From the NCBI GenBank assembly GCA_900315785.1, contig ONAL01000005.1:1-64000 (forward strand): 64,000 nt of DNA, written 5' to 3'. Shown one piece after another: positions 9,500 through 16,410 of the stretch (position 1 is its first letter; every line of letters starts with the position of its first letter). This DNA comes from an uncultured Eubacteriales bacterium. Its GTDB lineage: Bacteria; Bacillota; Clostridia; Oscillospirales; Acutalibacteraceae. The notes under the pieces were generated by a model, which was not told where the DNA came from, searched no databases, and saw only the letters and a list, made by a program, of their open reading frames with translations. Made by a program: the position numbers and the translations under genes.

Positions 9500-10172
9500 T
9501 ATTTACCTCCCCCTCGGCGCAAGCGCCGCCGCAGATTTCAGCCTGAGGACAGCCTGCACAGCCTAAGTCCTTTTTCTTAGGCTTGTTCTTGAAGAAGCGG
9601 TTCACAACCGCGATTAAAAGTCCGAACACAAAGAAGCCGCCCGGAGCCATTGTGAGAATGGAGATGTGGTTCTCCGAAAGGACGGGAATCGGAAGTCCCA
9701 TAAAGGTGCCGTTTCCGAACACCTCTCGGATTGTCGCCATCGCGACCAGCGCAAGCGTAAAGCCCGCGCCCATTCCGAGACCGTCGATTGCGGAGTCAAT
9801 GACCTTGTTTTTCTGAGCGAACATCTCGGCGCGTCCGAGAATGATACAGTTAACAACAATCAGCGGCAGGTAAATACCGAGCGACGCGTCCAGAGCGGGA
9901 GCGAACGCCTTTACGAGAAGCTGAACCATTGTTACAAAGCCCGCGATAAGCACGATAAAGCAGGGAATCCTGACCTTGTCGGGGATAACCTTTCGCAGAG
10001 CTGAGATTACGATGTTTGAGCAAAGGAGAACGACCGTCGCCGCGACGCCCATTCCGAGCGCGTTTGTGACGTTAGAGGAGGTCGCGAGCGTCGGGCAGGT
10101 TCCCAGCACGAGCACAAGCACGGGATTCTCTTTTATCAGTCCCTTTGTAAAGTTCTGAACCTGGTTCATCAC
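9492..10172 (-). CDS. rnfE: Rnf complex membrane subunit RnfE
   Basis: This 226-residue membrane protein is homologous to RnfE/NqrD and pairs with RnfA. NPVLVLVLGTCPTLATSS near the N terminus and VNCIILGRAE in the centre are family motifs with the conserved cysteines. After the last helix it carries a basic segment (KNKPKKKD) and a cysteine-rich tail with spacing C-x2-C-x5-C-x3-C, which could bind a metal or cluster; that role is inference. It overlaps both rnfG (4 bases) and rnfA (8 bases). Confidence 0.94.
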   Translation of the reverse strand: MMNQVQNFTKGLIKENPVLVLVLGTCPTLATSSNVTNALGMGVAATVVLLCSNIVISALRKVIPDKVRIPCFIVLIAGFVTMVQLLVKAFAPALDASLGIYLPLIVVNCIILGRAEMFAQKNKVIDSAIDGLGMGAGFTLALVAMATIREVFGNGTFMGLPIPVLSENHISILTMAPGGFFVFGLLIAVVNRFFKNKPKKKDLGCAGCPQAEICGGACAEGEVNND

Positions 10173-10708
10173 GACGCCTCCTTTACAATTTTGTACGCGT
10201 CAAATGCCGCTGAAATGGCTTTTTTGTACGCTGTCGAGGAAATCGTCGCGCCTGAAATCGCGTCCACCTCGCTGAAGTTGTCGGCGGTCTTGCCGACATA
10301 GTTGTCGCGGTAGCCGCCGTCGTTATCAACAACGCGCGAGCCGATTCCGCTTGTCTCCGAATGGGAGAGAGTTTTGCACTTTTCGATTGAGCCGTCCGAC
10401 TTGATACCGCACATCAGCACAATATCGCCGCCGTAGCCCTTGACGCTGAGCTTGAACACATATCCTGTGTCTTTCTTTGCCTTGAAGGCCTCCTTGACCT
10501 CGTCGGGGAGCTTTGCGTCGATTGTCTCGAAGCCGTCGGCTTCGCTGAGCACCTCGGCTCTCGCCTCAGCCGCCGCCTTGTCGTCGGCAGCCTTGATAAT
10601 CGGGGCGGTGATGAGATTTACATACGCAAGCAGAGCCGTGACCACTAGGCAGATGCTTCCGAGCACGAGAATCGGCTTTACGACTTCTGAGAAGGTGTTC
10701 TTTTTCAT
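10169..10708 (-). CDS. rnfG: Rnf complex flavoprotein subunit RnfG
   Basis: This 179-residue protein has one N-terminal membrane anchor (about residues 11-30) and an extracytoplasmic FMN-binding domain. The motif DAISGATISS near residue 150 holds the threonine to which FMN is covalently attached by a phosphoester bond in this family. It overlaps rnfD and rnfE by 4 bases each, so the operon is tightly coupled. Confidence 0.95.
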   Translation of the reverse strand: MKKNTFSEVVKPILVLGSICLVVTALLAYVNLITAPIIKAADDKAAAEARAEVLSEADGFETIDAKLPDEVKEAFKAKKDTGYVFKLSVKGYGGDIVLMCGIKSDGSIEKCKTLSHSETSGIGSRVVDNDGGYRDNYVGKTADNFSEVDAISGATISSTAYKKAISAAFDAYKIVKEAS

Positions 10709-11628
10709 CTCTTACCACCTCCCGCTCCGAAAGGCTTTGAACGCGTGAGCTTTGTAATATACGGTGTGAGAATGTTCATAATAAGAATGGAGAAGCTCAC
10801 ACCTTCGGGGAAGTTGCCCCAGAAACGGATAAGCACGGTGATAAGACCGCAGCCTATACCGAAGATAACCTTGCCCCACTTTGTGGGCGGAGTTGAGGAA
10901 TAATCGGTCGCCATAAAGAGCGCACCAATCATCAGACCGCCTGCCATAAGCTGGTACAGAACGTCCTTGCCGCAGACAAGCGACATAACCGCGACAGTTC
11001 CGATAAACGCGACGGGCGTGTGCCAGGAGATTACTCTCTTCACAAGCAGATAAACGCCGCCGAGCAGAAGCGCCAGTGTGCAGGTCTCGCCGAGACAGCC
11101 GCCTCTGTAGCCGAGGAACATTTGCAGATACGAGGGCAAGCCGTCGAGGTTGCCCTTGGAAATCATCGCGAGCGGCGTAGCCGTGGAAATTGCGTCGGGA
11201 AAAACCCACGTAGTCATCGTTCCCGAGAACGCCGTCATCATAATAATACGCGCGGTAATTGCGGGGTTAGCGAAGTTCTGACCGATACCGCCGAAGAGCT
11301 GCTTGACCACGACAATCGCAATCACGCTGCCGAGAGCCGCCTGCCACAGCGGAATTGACACGGGCAGGTTGTACGCAAGGAGCATTCCCGTTACCACCGC
11401 GGAGAGGTCGGAGATTGTGTTTTCCTTCTTGCAGATTTTTTCAAATCCCCATTCCGAGAAAACGCAGACCGCAACGCAGACGCCGATAACGAGCAGCGCG
11501 CGCCAGCCGAAGATAATCGTCGCCGCAATTCCCGCGGGAACGAGCGCAAGCACAACGTCAAGCATAATCTTCTGAGTTGTCAGAGGACTGTTGACGTGAG
11601 GAGATACGGACGAAATAAGCTTTCTCAT
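10705..11628 (-). CDS. rnfD: Rnf complex membrane subunit RnfD
   Basis: This 307-residue polytopic membrane protein is homologous to RnfD/NqrB. In the family it carries covalent FMN and forms part of the ion-conducting core. The ATDYSSTPPT segment (near residue 235) fits the flavin-attachment region. ATG 11628 follows AAAGGAGGAG. It overlaps rnfC by 4 bases and rnfG by 4 bases. Confidence 0.95.
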   Translation of the reverse strand: MRKLISSVSPHVNSPLTTQKIMLDVVLALVPAGIAATIIFGWRALLVIGVCVAVCVFSEWGFEKICKKENTISDLSAVVTGMLLAYNLPVSIPLWQAALGSVIAIVVVKQLFGGIGQNFANPAITARIIMMTAFSGTMTTWVFPDAISTATPLAMISKGNLDGLPSYLQMFLGYRGGCLGETCTLALLLGGVYLLVKRVISWHTPVAFIGTVAVMSLVCGKDVLYQLMAGGLMIGALFMATDYSSTPPTKWGKVIFGIGCGLITVLIRFWGNFPEGVSFSILIMNILTPYITKLTRSKPFGAGGGKR

Positions 11629-12944
11629 TTTTTCTCCTCCTTTGCTTTTCTTGCGTTCTGATAGGCTCTAAGCTTTTGCTTTGCCATTTTATTTGTCTGT
11701 ACAAGAGGTCTCTTCGCGGGACAAACGTACGAGCAGCAGCCGCACTCCATACAGATATCCACGCAGAGCTCCTCGAGCATTTCGCAGTCGTCAATATTAT
11801 ACGCGTGCATAATTCCCTTGGGGTCGAGCCTGAACGGACAATGCGAAAGGCAGTTGCCGCAGTTTATGCACTGGGTGGTTTTCGGCGGAGCCGCTTCCTT
11901 TTCGCCCATAGCGATAATCGCGTTCGTCATTTTGAGAATGGGAGCGTCAAGCGACGGCACTGAGATACCCATCATCGGTCCGCCGTAGATTACCTTCGCG
12001 GGGTCTTCCTTCAAGCCGCCGCAGGCGTCGAGCAGATTCTGAATTCTTGTGCCGATGGGAACAATAAGATTTGTGGGTTCCCTGACAGCAGAGCCGTCAA
12101 CGGTAACGCACTTCTCGATAAGCGGAATACCCGTTTCGAGATACTCGGCGATAGTCGCGATAGTTGTTACGTTGCCGACGATTATTCCCACATCGAGCGG
12201 AAGTCCGCCCTGAGGGATAACCTTGCCTGTCGTGTTATACACAAGCACCTTTTCGCCGCCCTGAGGGTACAGAGACGGCAGAACGCTGACCTCTACTCCG
12301 TCAGCCTTTGAAGCGTACTGCTTCATTACCTTTATTGCTTCCTTCTTGTTGTCCTCGATACCGATGATAAACCGCTTTACGCCCATATATCTGCGAACGG
12401 CTTCGATACCCTTGAAAACATAGTCGGGCTTGTCAATCATCGTTCTGGTGTCCGAGGTTATGTAGGGCTCACATTCAGCCGCGTTGATAACAAGCGCCTC
12501 GATTTTTGATAAGTCGTTTACGTTGACCTTGATAAACGTCGGAAAGCCCGCGCCGCCCAAGCCGACAACGCCGCTGTCCTGAACAGCCTTTACGAAGCTC
12601 TCAAAATCGGTAACAACGGGAGGGGTGATATCCTCTGCCATCTCCTGTTTACCGTCGGTTTTGATGAACACAGCCTGAACCTTCTGACCCGCCGACATCG
12701 TGATTTCGTCAATCTTGCTGACCGTACCCGAAACGCTCGAGTGAATCGGCGCGCTGACAAATCCGTCGCGCTCGCCGATGAGCTGACCGACCTTGACGGC
12801 GTCGCCCTTTTTGACGACAACCGAAGCGGGTTTGCCGATGTGCATCGACATCGGGATAACAACCTCGTCGGGAACAGGAAGTCTGACGGGAGCTGAGGCG
12901 GCGGTATTTTTTCTGTGCTGAACTTTTATACCGTGAAGTTTCAT
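11625..12944 (-). CDS. rnfC: Rnf complex NADH-side subunit RnfC
   Basis: RnfC is the peripheral NAD(H)- and FMN-binding subunit. The 439-residue product has an N-terminal RnfC barrel-sandwich domain, the nucleotide-binding GLGGAGFPT motif, an SLBB-type region, and two 4Fe-4S motifs at the C terminus: CINCGNCLSHCP from 359 and CMECGCCSYVCP from 398. The frame is open 99 bases further upstream, but ATG 12944 has GGAGGT at the right distance and gives the conserved start MKLHGI; the upstream extension would reach into the promoter. It is the first gene of the operon. Confidence 0.95.
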   Translation of the reverse strand: MKLHGIKVQHRKNTAASAPVRLPVPDEVVIPMSMHIGKPASVVVKKGDAVKVGQLIGERDGFVSAPIHSSVSGTVSKIDEITMSAGQKVQAVFIKTDGKQEMAEDITPPVVTDFESFVKAVQDSGVVGLGGAGFPTFIKVNVNDLSKIEALVINAAECEPYITSDTRTMIDKPDYVFKGIEAVRRYMGVKRFIIGIEDNKKEAIKVMKQYASKADGVEVSVLPSLYPQGGEKVLVYNTTGKVIPQGGLPLDVGIIVGNVTTIATIAEYLETGIPLIEKCVTVDGSAVREPTNLIVPIGTRIQNLLDACGGLKEDPAKVIYGGPMMGISVPSLDAPILKMTNAIIAMGEKEAAPPKTTQCINCGNCLSHCPFRLDPKGIMHAYNIDDCEMLEELCVDICMECGCCSYVCPAKRPLVQTNKMAKQKLRAYQNARKAKEEKK

Positions 12945-13014
12945 TTCTACCTCCATATCTATTTTTATGCCTGAGAGAATCAGGCGGAAAAAGCAAAACT
13001 GCATACTCGAATAC

Positions 13015-13043
13015 ATTATACTACAAAACTTCCTGTCAGCCAA
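13015..13043 (-). promoter_or_regulatory. rnf operon promoter
   Basis: Minus strand: TTGGCT (13038-13043), 17 bases, TATAAT (13015-13020). The leader contains a small hairpin (GCCTGA/TCAGGC, about 12969-12985) before the rnfC ribosome binding site. Confidence 0.75.
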
Positions 13044-13098
13044 TAGCTACAGCCAAAAAATTTATCAATACATTTACGCATACAATCGCTTGTGCCTA

Positions 13099-13127
13099 TT
13101 GTTTCGAAAAAAACTTTATGATATAAT
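13099..13127 (+). promoter_or_regulatory. Nitroreductase promoter
   Basis: TTGTTT (13099-13104), 17 bases, TATAAT (13122-13127), about 27 bases before the start codon. It is divergent from the rnf promoter. Confidence 0.75.
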
Positions 13128-13154
13128 TAAGGTACCACATAAAGGAGCCTGAAA

Positions 13155-13829
13155 ATGACACTTTACGAAGCTATTCTCGCGCGTCATTCCGTGCGCGCTT
13201 ACAAAAATATTCCACTCTCAGACGACCACCTTGCGGCGCTCGAGAGACTCATACTCACCTACAACTCGCTCAGCGGACTTCACATCCAGCTCGTTGCCAA
13301 TGAACCGAAGGCGTTTTCGGGCAGGCTTGCGCGCTACGGCAAATTCAAGAACGTCAATAACTACATTGTTATGATAGGCAGAAAGGGCAAGGACCTTGAC
13401 GAGCTCGTCGGATATTGGGGCGAAAAGCTCGTTATCGAAGCCCAGACGCTTGGGCTCAACACCTGTTGGGTAGGTCTCACCTACAAGAAAATCCGCAGAG
13501 CGTACAAGCTCGACAAGCACGAAACGGTTGTCGCGGTAATCGCCATAGGCTACGGCGAGACCGAGGGCACGCCTCACAAGAGCCGTGAGTTCAACGAGGT
13601 GAGCGGCACAATCGGCGCGATGCCCGATTGGTACGCAAAGGGTGTGGAAGCCGCCTTGCTCGCCCCCACCGCCGTTAATCAGCAGAAGTTCTGCTTTGAG
13701 CTCAGACCTAACGACAGGGTCAGGGCTACCGCCAAAAAGTCACCTTACTCAAAGGTTGACCTCGGAATCGCAAAGTATCATTTTGAGGTCGGCTCACACA
13801 AGGACGAAACAATCTGGATAGAAGAATAA
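13155..13829 (+). CDS. Nitroreductase family flavoprotein
   Basis: This 224-residue protein starts with the nitroreductase signature: RHSVRAYKN at residues 10-18 contacts FMN phosphate in the family. A second conserved block around 90-120 (LVIEAQTLGLNTCWVGL) and LLAPTAVNQQ near 172 also fit. It resembles the TM1586-type putative nitroreductases, which bind FMN and reduce unknown substrates with NAD(P)H. GGAGC precedes ATG 13155. The stop codon lies inside a 14-bp sequence that recurs at 15076. Confidence 0.85.
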   Translation: MTLYEAILARHSVRAYKNIPLSDDHLAALERLILTYNSLSGLHIQLVANEPKAFSGRLARYGKFKNVNNYIVMIGRKGKDLDELVGYWGEKLVIEAQTLGLNTCWVGLTYKKIRRAYKLDKHETVVAVIAIGYGETEGTPHKSREFNEVSGTIGAMPDWYAKGVEAALLAPTAVNQQKFCFELRPNDRVRATAKKSPYSKVDLGIAKYHFEVGSHKDETIWIEE

Positions 13830-13833
13830 ACGC
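13820..13833 (+). repeat. 14-bp direct repeat, left copy
   Basis: The sequence AGAAGAATAAACGC spans the nitroreductase stop codon. An exact second copy lies at 15076-15089, so the two bracket the serine hydrolase gene. Confidence 0.85.
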
Positions 13834-13977
13834 GCAACCGAAGGCTAACACCAATAAGGGTGAATTAAAATCACAAGAGTAGCAGCCGATTTGAAACCAT
13901 AACAAACTGAACAGCGAGCTTTTATGTTTGTCATAATGGTTCGCTGTTTGATTTGGCGCAATAAAAAGGAGAGCAAT

Positions 13978-15057
13978 ATGAAACGAACAGTCGCTTTATT
14001 ATTGATTCTGGCAGTATTATTTTCCGTAACCTCCTGCGGAATCAATTCCGATAAAACAGAGCAAGCCGAGGAAACGACCGCCGCCGCGAAGACAGACGCC
14101 GATCTTGCCGCCTACATAGAGAACCAGCTTGCAGACATAAAGTATGACGGAATCATTTATGTCACACATAACGGTAATATCGTGTATCAAAGAGCAACAG
14201 GTACGGACGCAAACGGAGATCCTTTGACGATTGATACATCGATGTATATCGGATCTGTGTCAAAGCAATTCTGTGCCGCCGCTGTGATGATTCTGCGCGA
14301 TCAGGGCAAGCTCCGTCTTGACGATACAATCAACAAATACTTTCCCGAGTATGACAAAGGCAAAGATATTACAATCAAACATCTGCTGACTATGCGTTCG
14401 GGAATCCGCGATACAGTGAACGAAGGCTATGCAGACACACTGCCACATGAAAACAGCGAGGAAGAGAACACCTCTTTGATTAAAAAATGGATCTTCAATC
14501 AGACTTTGCTGTTTGAACCTGACAGTGCTTACAGATATTCCAATTCTAATTATATCCTGCTCGCCGACATTGTGGAACAAGTTTCCGGTCAGTATTATAA
14601 CGATTTTTTGCGAGAGCACATTTTTGATCCGCTGGATATGAAGCATACAGGCTTGATCACCGAAATACCGGATTCTCCCGCGTGGGCAGAAAAACTGATT
14701 TACGACGAAGAAGTAAATGAGGTCAAGATTAAGGGAATCGCAAAAGGCGCCGGAGATATTGTTTCCAACGCTCCTGATATGGTCAAGTGGATGGAAGGCT
14801 TATCCGACGGCAAGATTGTCACCTCGAAAACCTTACGGGAGATGGTCACGGATTATTCACCCGATTCAGGCCAAAGATACGGTTACGGATTGATGCCTAT
14901 GTTCGCGGAAGGCGCGGGGCACGAGGGCGCTATCTCCTCCTACTCTTCTACGGAATATTTTAATCCGAAAAGCGGATATTGCTTGTTTTGCGACAGCAAC
15001 GGAAGAAATCCCGGAAGTATGGCATGGTTGCTGCTCGGTGAATATCTGTATGAATAG
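13978..15057 (+). CDS. Lipoprotein serine hydrolase, beta-lactamase/PBP4* family
   Basis: This 359-residue protein has a lipoprotein signal peptide with lipobox SVTSC (Cys20). The class C beta-lactamase-like fold is indicated by S93-V-S-K96, Y187-S-N189 and a GHEGA motif near the C terminus (third catalytic box). In this family such proteins act as esterases, D-aminopeptidases or peptidoglycan hydrolases; lipid anchoring places it on the outer face of the membrane. Real resistance activity is not implied. ATG 13978 follows AAGGAGAG; the frame is open 54 bases further upstream without a better site. The gene contains at least seven GATC sites, unlike its neighbours, and lies between direct repeats, which suggests horizontal acquisition. 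Confidence 0.88.
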   Translation: MKRTVALLLILAVLFSVTSCGINSDKTEQAEETTAAAKTDADLAAYIENQLADIKYDGIIYVTHNGNIVYQRATGTDANGDPLTIDTSMYIGSVSKQFCAAAVMILRDQGKLRLDDTINKYFPEYDKGKDITIKHLLTMRSGIRDTVNEGYADTLPHENSEEENTSLIKKWIFNQTLLFEPDSAYRYSNSNYILLADIVEQVSGQYYNDFLREHIFDPLDMKHTGLITEIPDSPAWAEKLIYDEEVNEVKIKGIAKGAGDIVSNAPDMVKWMEGLSDGKIVTSKTLREMVTDYSPDSGQRYGYGLMPMFAEGAGHEGAISSYSSTEYFNPKSGYCLFCDSNGRNPGSMAWLLLGEYLYE

Positions 15058-15075
15058 TGATACACTCTTAGTGAC

Positions 15076-15089
15076 AGAAGAATAAACGC
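15076..15089 (+). repeat. 14-bp direct repeat, right copy
   Basis: Exact copy of 13820-13833. The terminator directly downstream probably served the nitroreductase gene before the segment between the repeats was inserted. Confidence 0.85.
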
Positions 15090-15097
15090 AAAAGGAA

Positions 15098-15128
15098 AGT
15101 CGCCGCTTTTGAAGCGGCGACTGATTTA
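15098..15128. terminator. Bidirectional terminator
   Basis: An 11-bp perfect stem AGTCGCCGCTT/AAGCGGCGACT (15098-15108 and 15112-15122) is flanked by T-rich sequence on the right and A-rich on the left. It lies between the serine hydrolase and the convergent dehydratase-like gene. Confidence 0.8.
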
Positions 15129-16400
15129 TTTGCTCTTTTTCTCTAATTCTTCTTTTCCGACGGCAAGCATAAGCTTGATTCGGTTTTCCTGGTTTACCTT
15201 GGGAGCGCCAGGGTCATAGTCGATTGTTACGATATTCGCCTTGGGGTTGAGCTCCTTGATACGTCTCACGGCGCCCTTGCCGTTGATGTGGTTCGGCAGA
15301 CAGCCGAAGGGCTGTGTGCACACGATGTTCTCATATCCGCTCTCGGCGAGCTCGAGCATTTCTGCTGTCAGGAGCCAGCCCTCGCCCATTTTTGAGCCGT
15401 GACCGATGACGGGCTTGACGAGCTTTTTGATATGTGAATACTGACCCGGCGGTGTGAAGCCGTACTTTCTGGTGTACTTGATTATCATTGCCTCGAGCTT
15501 TGTGAGGTAGTTGAAGAGCACCGAGCAAGCCTTGAACTTGACCGCGCTTCCGCCATAGAGCTTGATATCCTCAAGGCGGTTATCGACCTTGAACAGCGCA
15601 AAGCCCATAATACCGGGAAGGTTGACCTCGCAGCCCTGGTCTGCAAGGAATTTTTCGAGGTCGTTGTTGCCGAGACGAGCGTATTTTACATAAATCTCGC
15701 CGACAACGCCCACCTTTACCTTGGGAACCTTGTTGAGCTCTATCTTCGAGAAGCTCTCGCAGATTTTGTCGAGATACTTATTGATTTCCTTGATACGGTA
15801 GCTGTCGCCCTTGGCGAAGTCGTCCGTCAGGCGCTTAATCCACTTGTCGACAAGGCGCATACTTTCGCCCTTGTTGACCTCGTAGGGCTTGGTCTGGTTT
15901 GAGAGCAGCATAAGCGCGTCGCCGTAAACGAGACCTGCCGCAAATCTTCTGATAAGCGGAACGCTGAGCTTGAAGCCGGGGTTCTTTTCCATACCGATAG
16001 ACAGCGAGATAACGGGCACCTGCTCCATTCCCGCCTTTTTGAGAGCCTTTCTCAGCAGGAAGATGTAGTTGCTGGCGCGGCAGCCGCCGCCTGTCTGAGT
16101 AATCATCAGCGCGGTTTTGTTGACGTCGTACTTGCCCGACTGAAGCGCGTGGATAAGCTGACCGATAACGAGCAGCGCGGGATAACAAGTGTCGTTATGT
16201 ACGTACTTGAGACCCGTCTGAGCGATTTCGGGACCCGCGGTATCGACAATCTCGAGGTTGTAGCCGTCGTGAATGAATACGTTCTTGATGATTGTAAAGT
16301 GAATCGGAGCCATTGAGGGCGCAAGAATTGTGTAGCCCTCGTCCTTCATCTCCTTTGTAAAGAGAAGTCGTCCGTTTTCGTCGTATTTTAACTCTGCCAC
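15126..16400 (-). CDS. 2-hydroxyacyl-CoA dehydratase-like protein
   Basis: This 424-residue protein resembles the C-terminal third of the ~1400-residue acyl-CoA dehydratase activase-related proteins of Firmicutes and, more distantly, HgdB-type 2-hydroxyacyl-CoA dehydratase subunits. Conserved cysteine segments are TQTGGGCRASNY and CTQPFGCLPNHINGKG, likely Fe-S ligands. The start is GTG 16400, preceded by AGGTGA, 11 bases after the upstream stop codon; an ATG further upstream (16463) would overlap the previous gene and lacks a site. The substrate is unknown. The gene is co-transcribed with the activase gene at 16411. Confidence 0.8.
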   Translation of the reverse strand: MAELKYDENGRLLFTKEMKDEGYTILAPSMAPIHFTIIKNVFIHDGYNLEIVDTAGPEIAQTGLKYVHNDTCYPALLVIGQLIHALQSGKYDVNKTALMITQTGGGCRASNYIFLLRKALKKAGMEQVPVISLSIGMEKNPGFKLSVPLIRRFAAGLVYGDALMLLSNQTKPYEVNKGESMRLVDKWIKRLTDDFAKGDSYRIKEINKYLDKICESFSKIELNKVPKVKVGVVGEIYVKYARLGNNDLEKFLADQGCEVNLPGIMGFALFKVDNRLEDIKLYGGSAVKFKACSVLFNYLTKLEAMIIKYTRKYGFTPPGQYSHIKKLVKPVIGHGSKMGEGWLLTAEMLELAESGYENIVCTQPFGCLPNHINGKGAVRRIKELNPKANIVTIDYDPGAPKVNQENRIKLMLAVGKEELEKKSK

Positions 16401-16410
16401 GGTATCACCT

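Noticed and set aside
13044..13154. Extended N terminus of RnfC up to 13043
   Set aside because: The added residues are not conserved, the region carries the promoter hexamers, and ATG 12944 has a good ribosome binding site.
13978..15057. Beta-lactamase antibiotic resistance gene
   Set aside because: The three active-site boxes only place it in the broad serine hydrolase family; the lipoprotein form and the distance from classic AmpC features do not support a resistance call.
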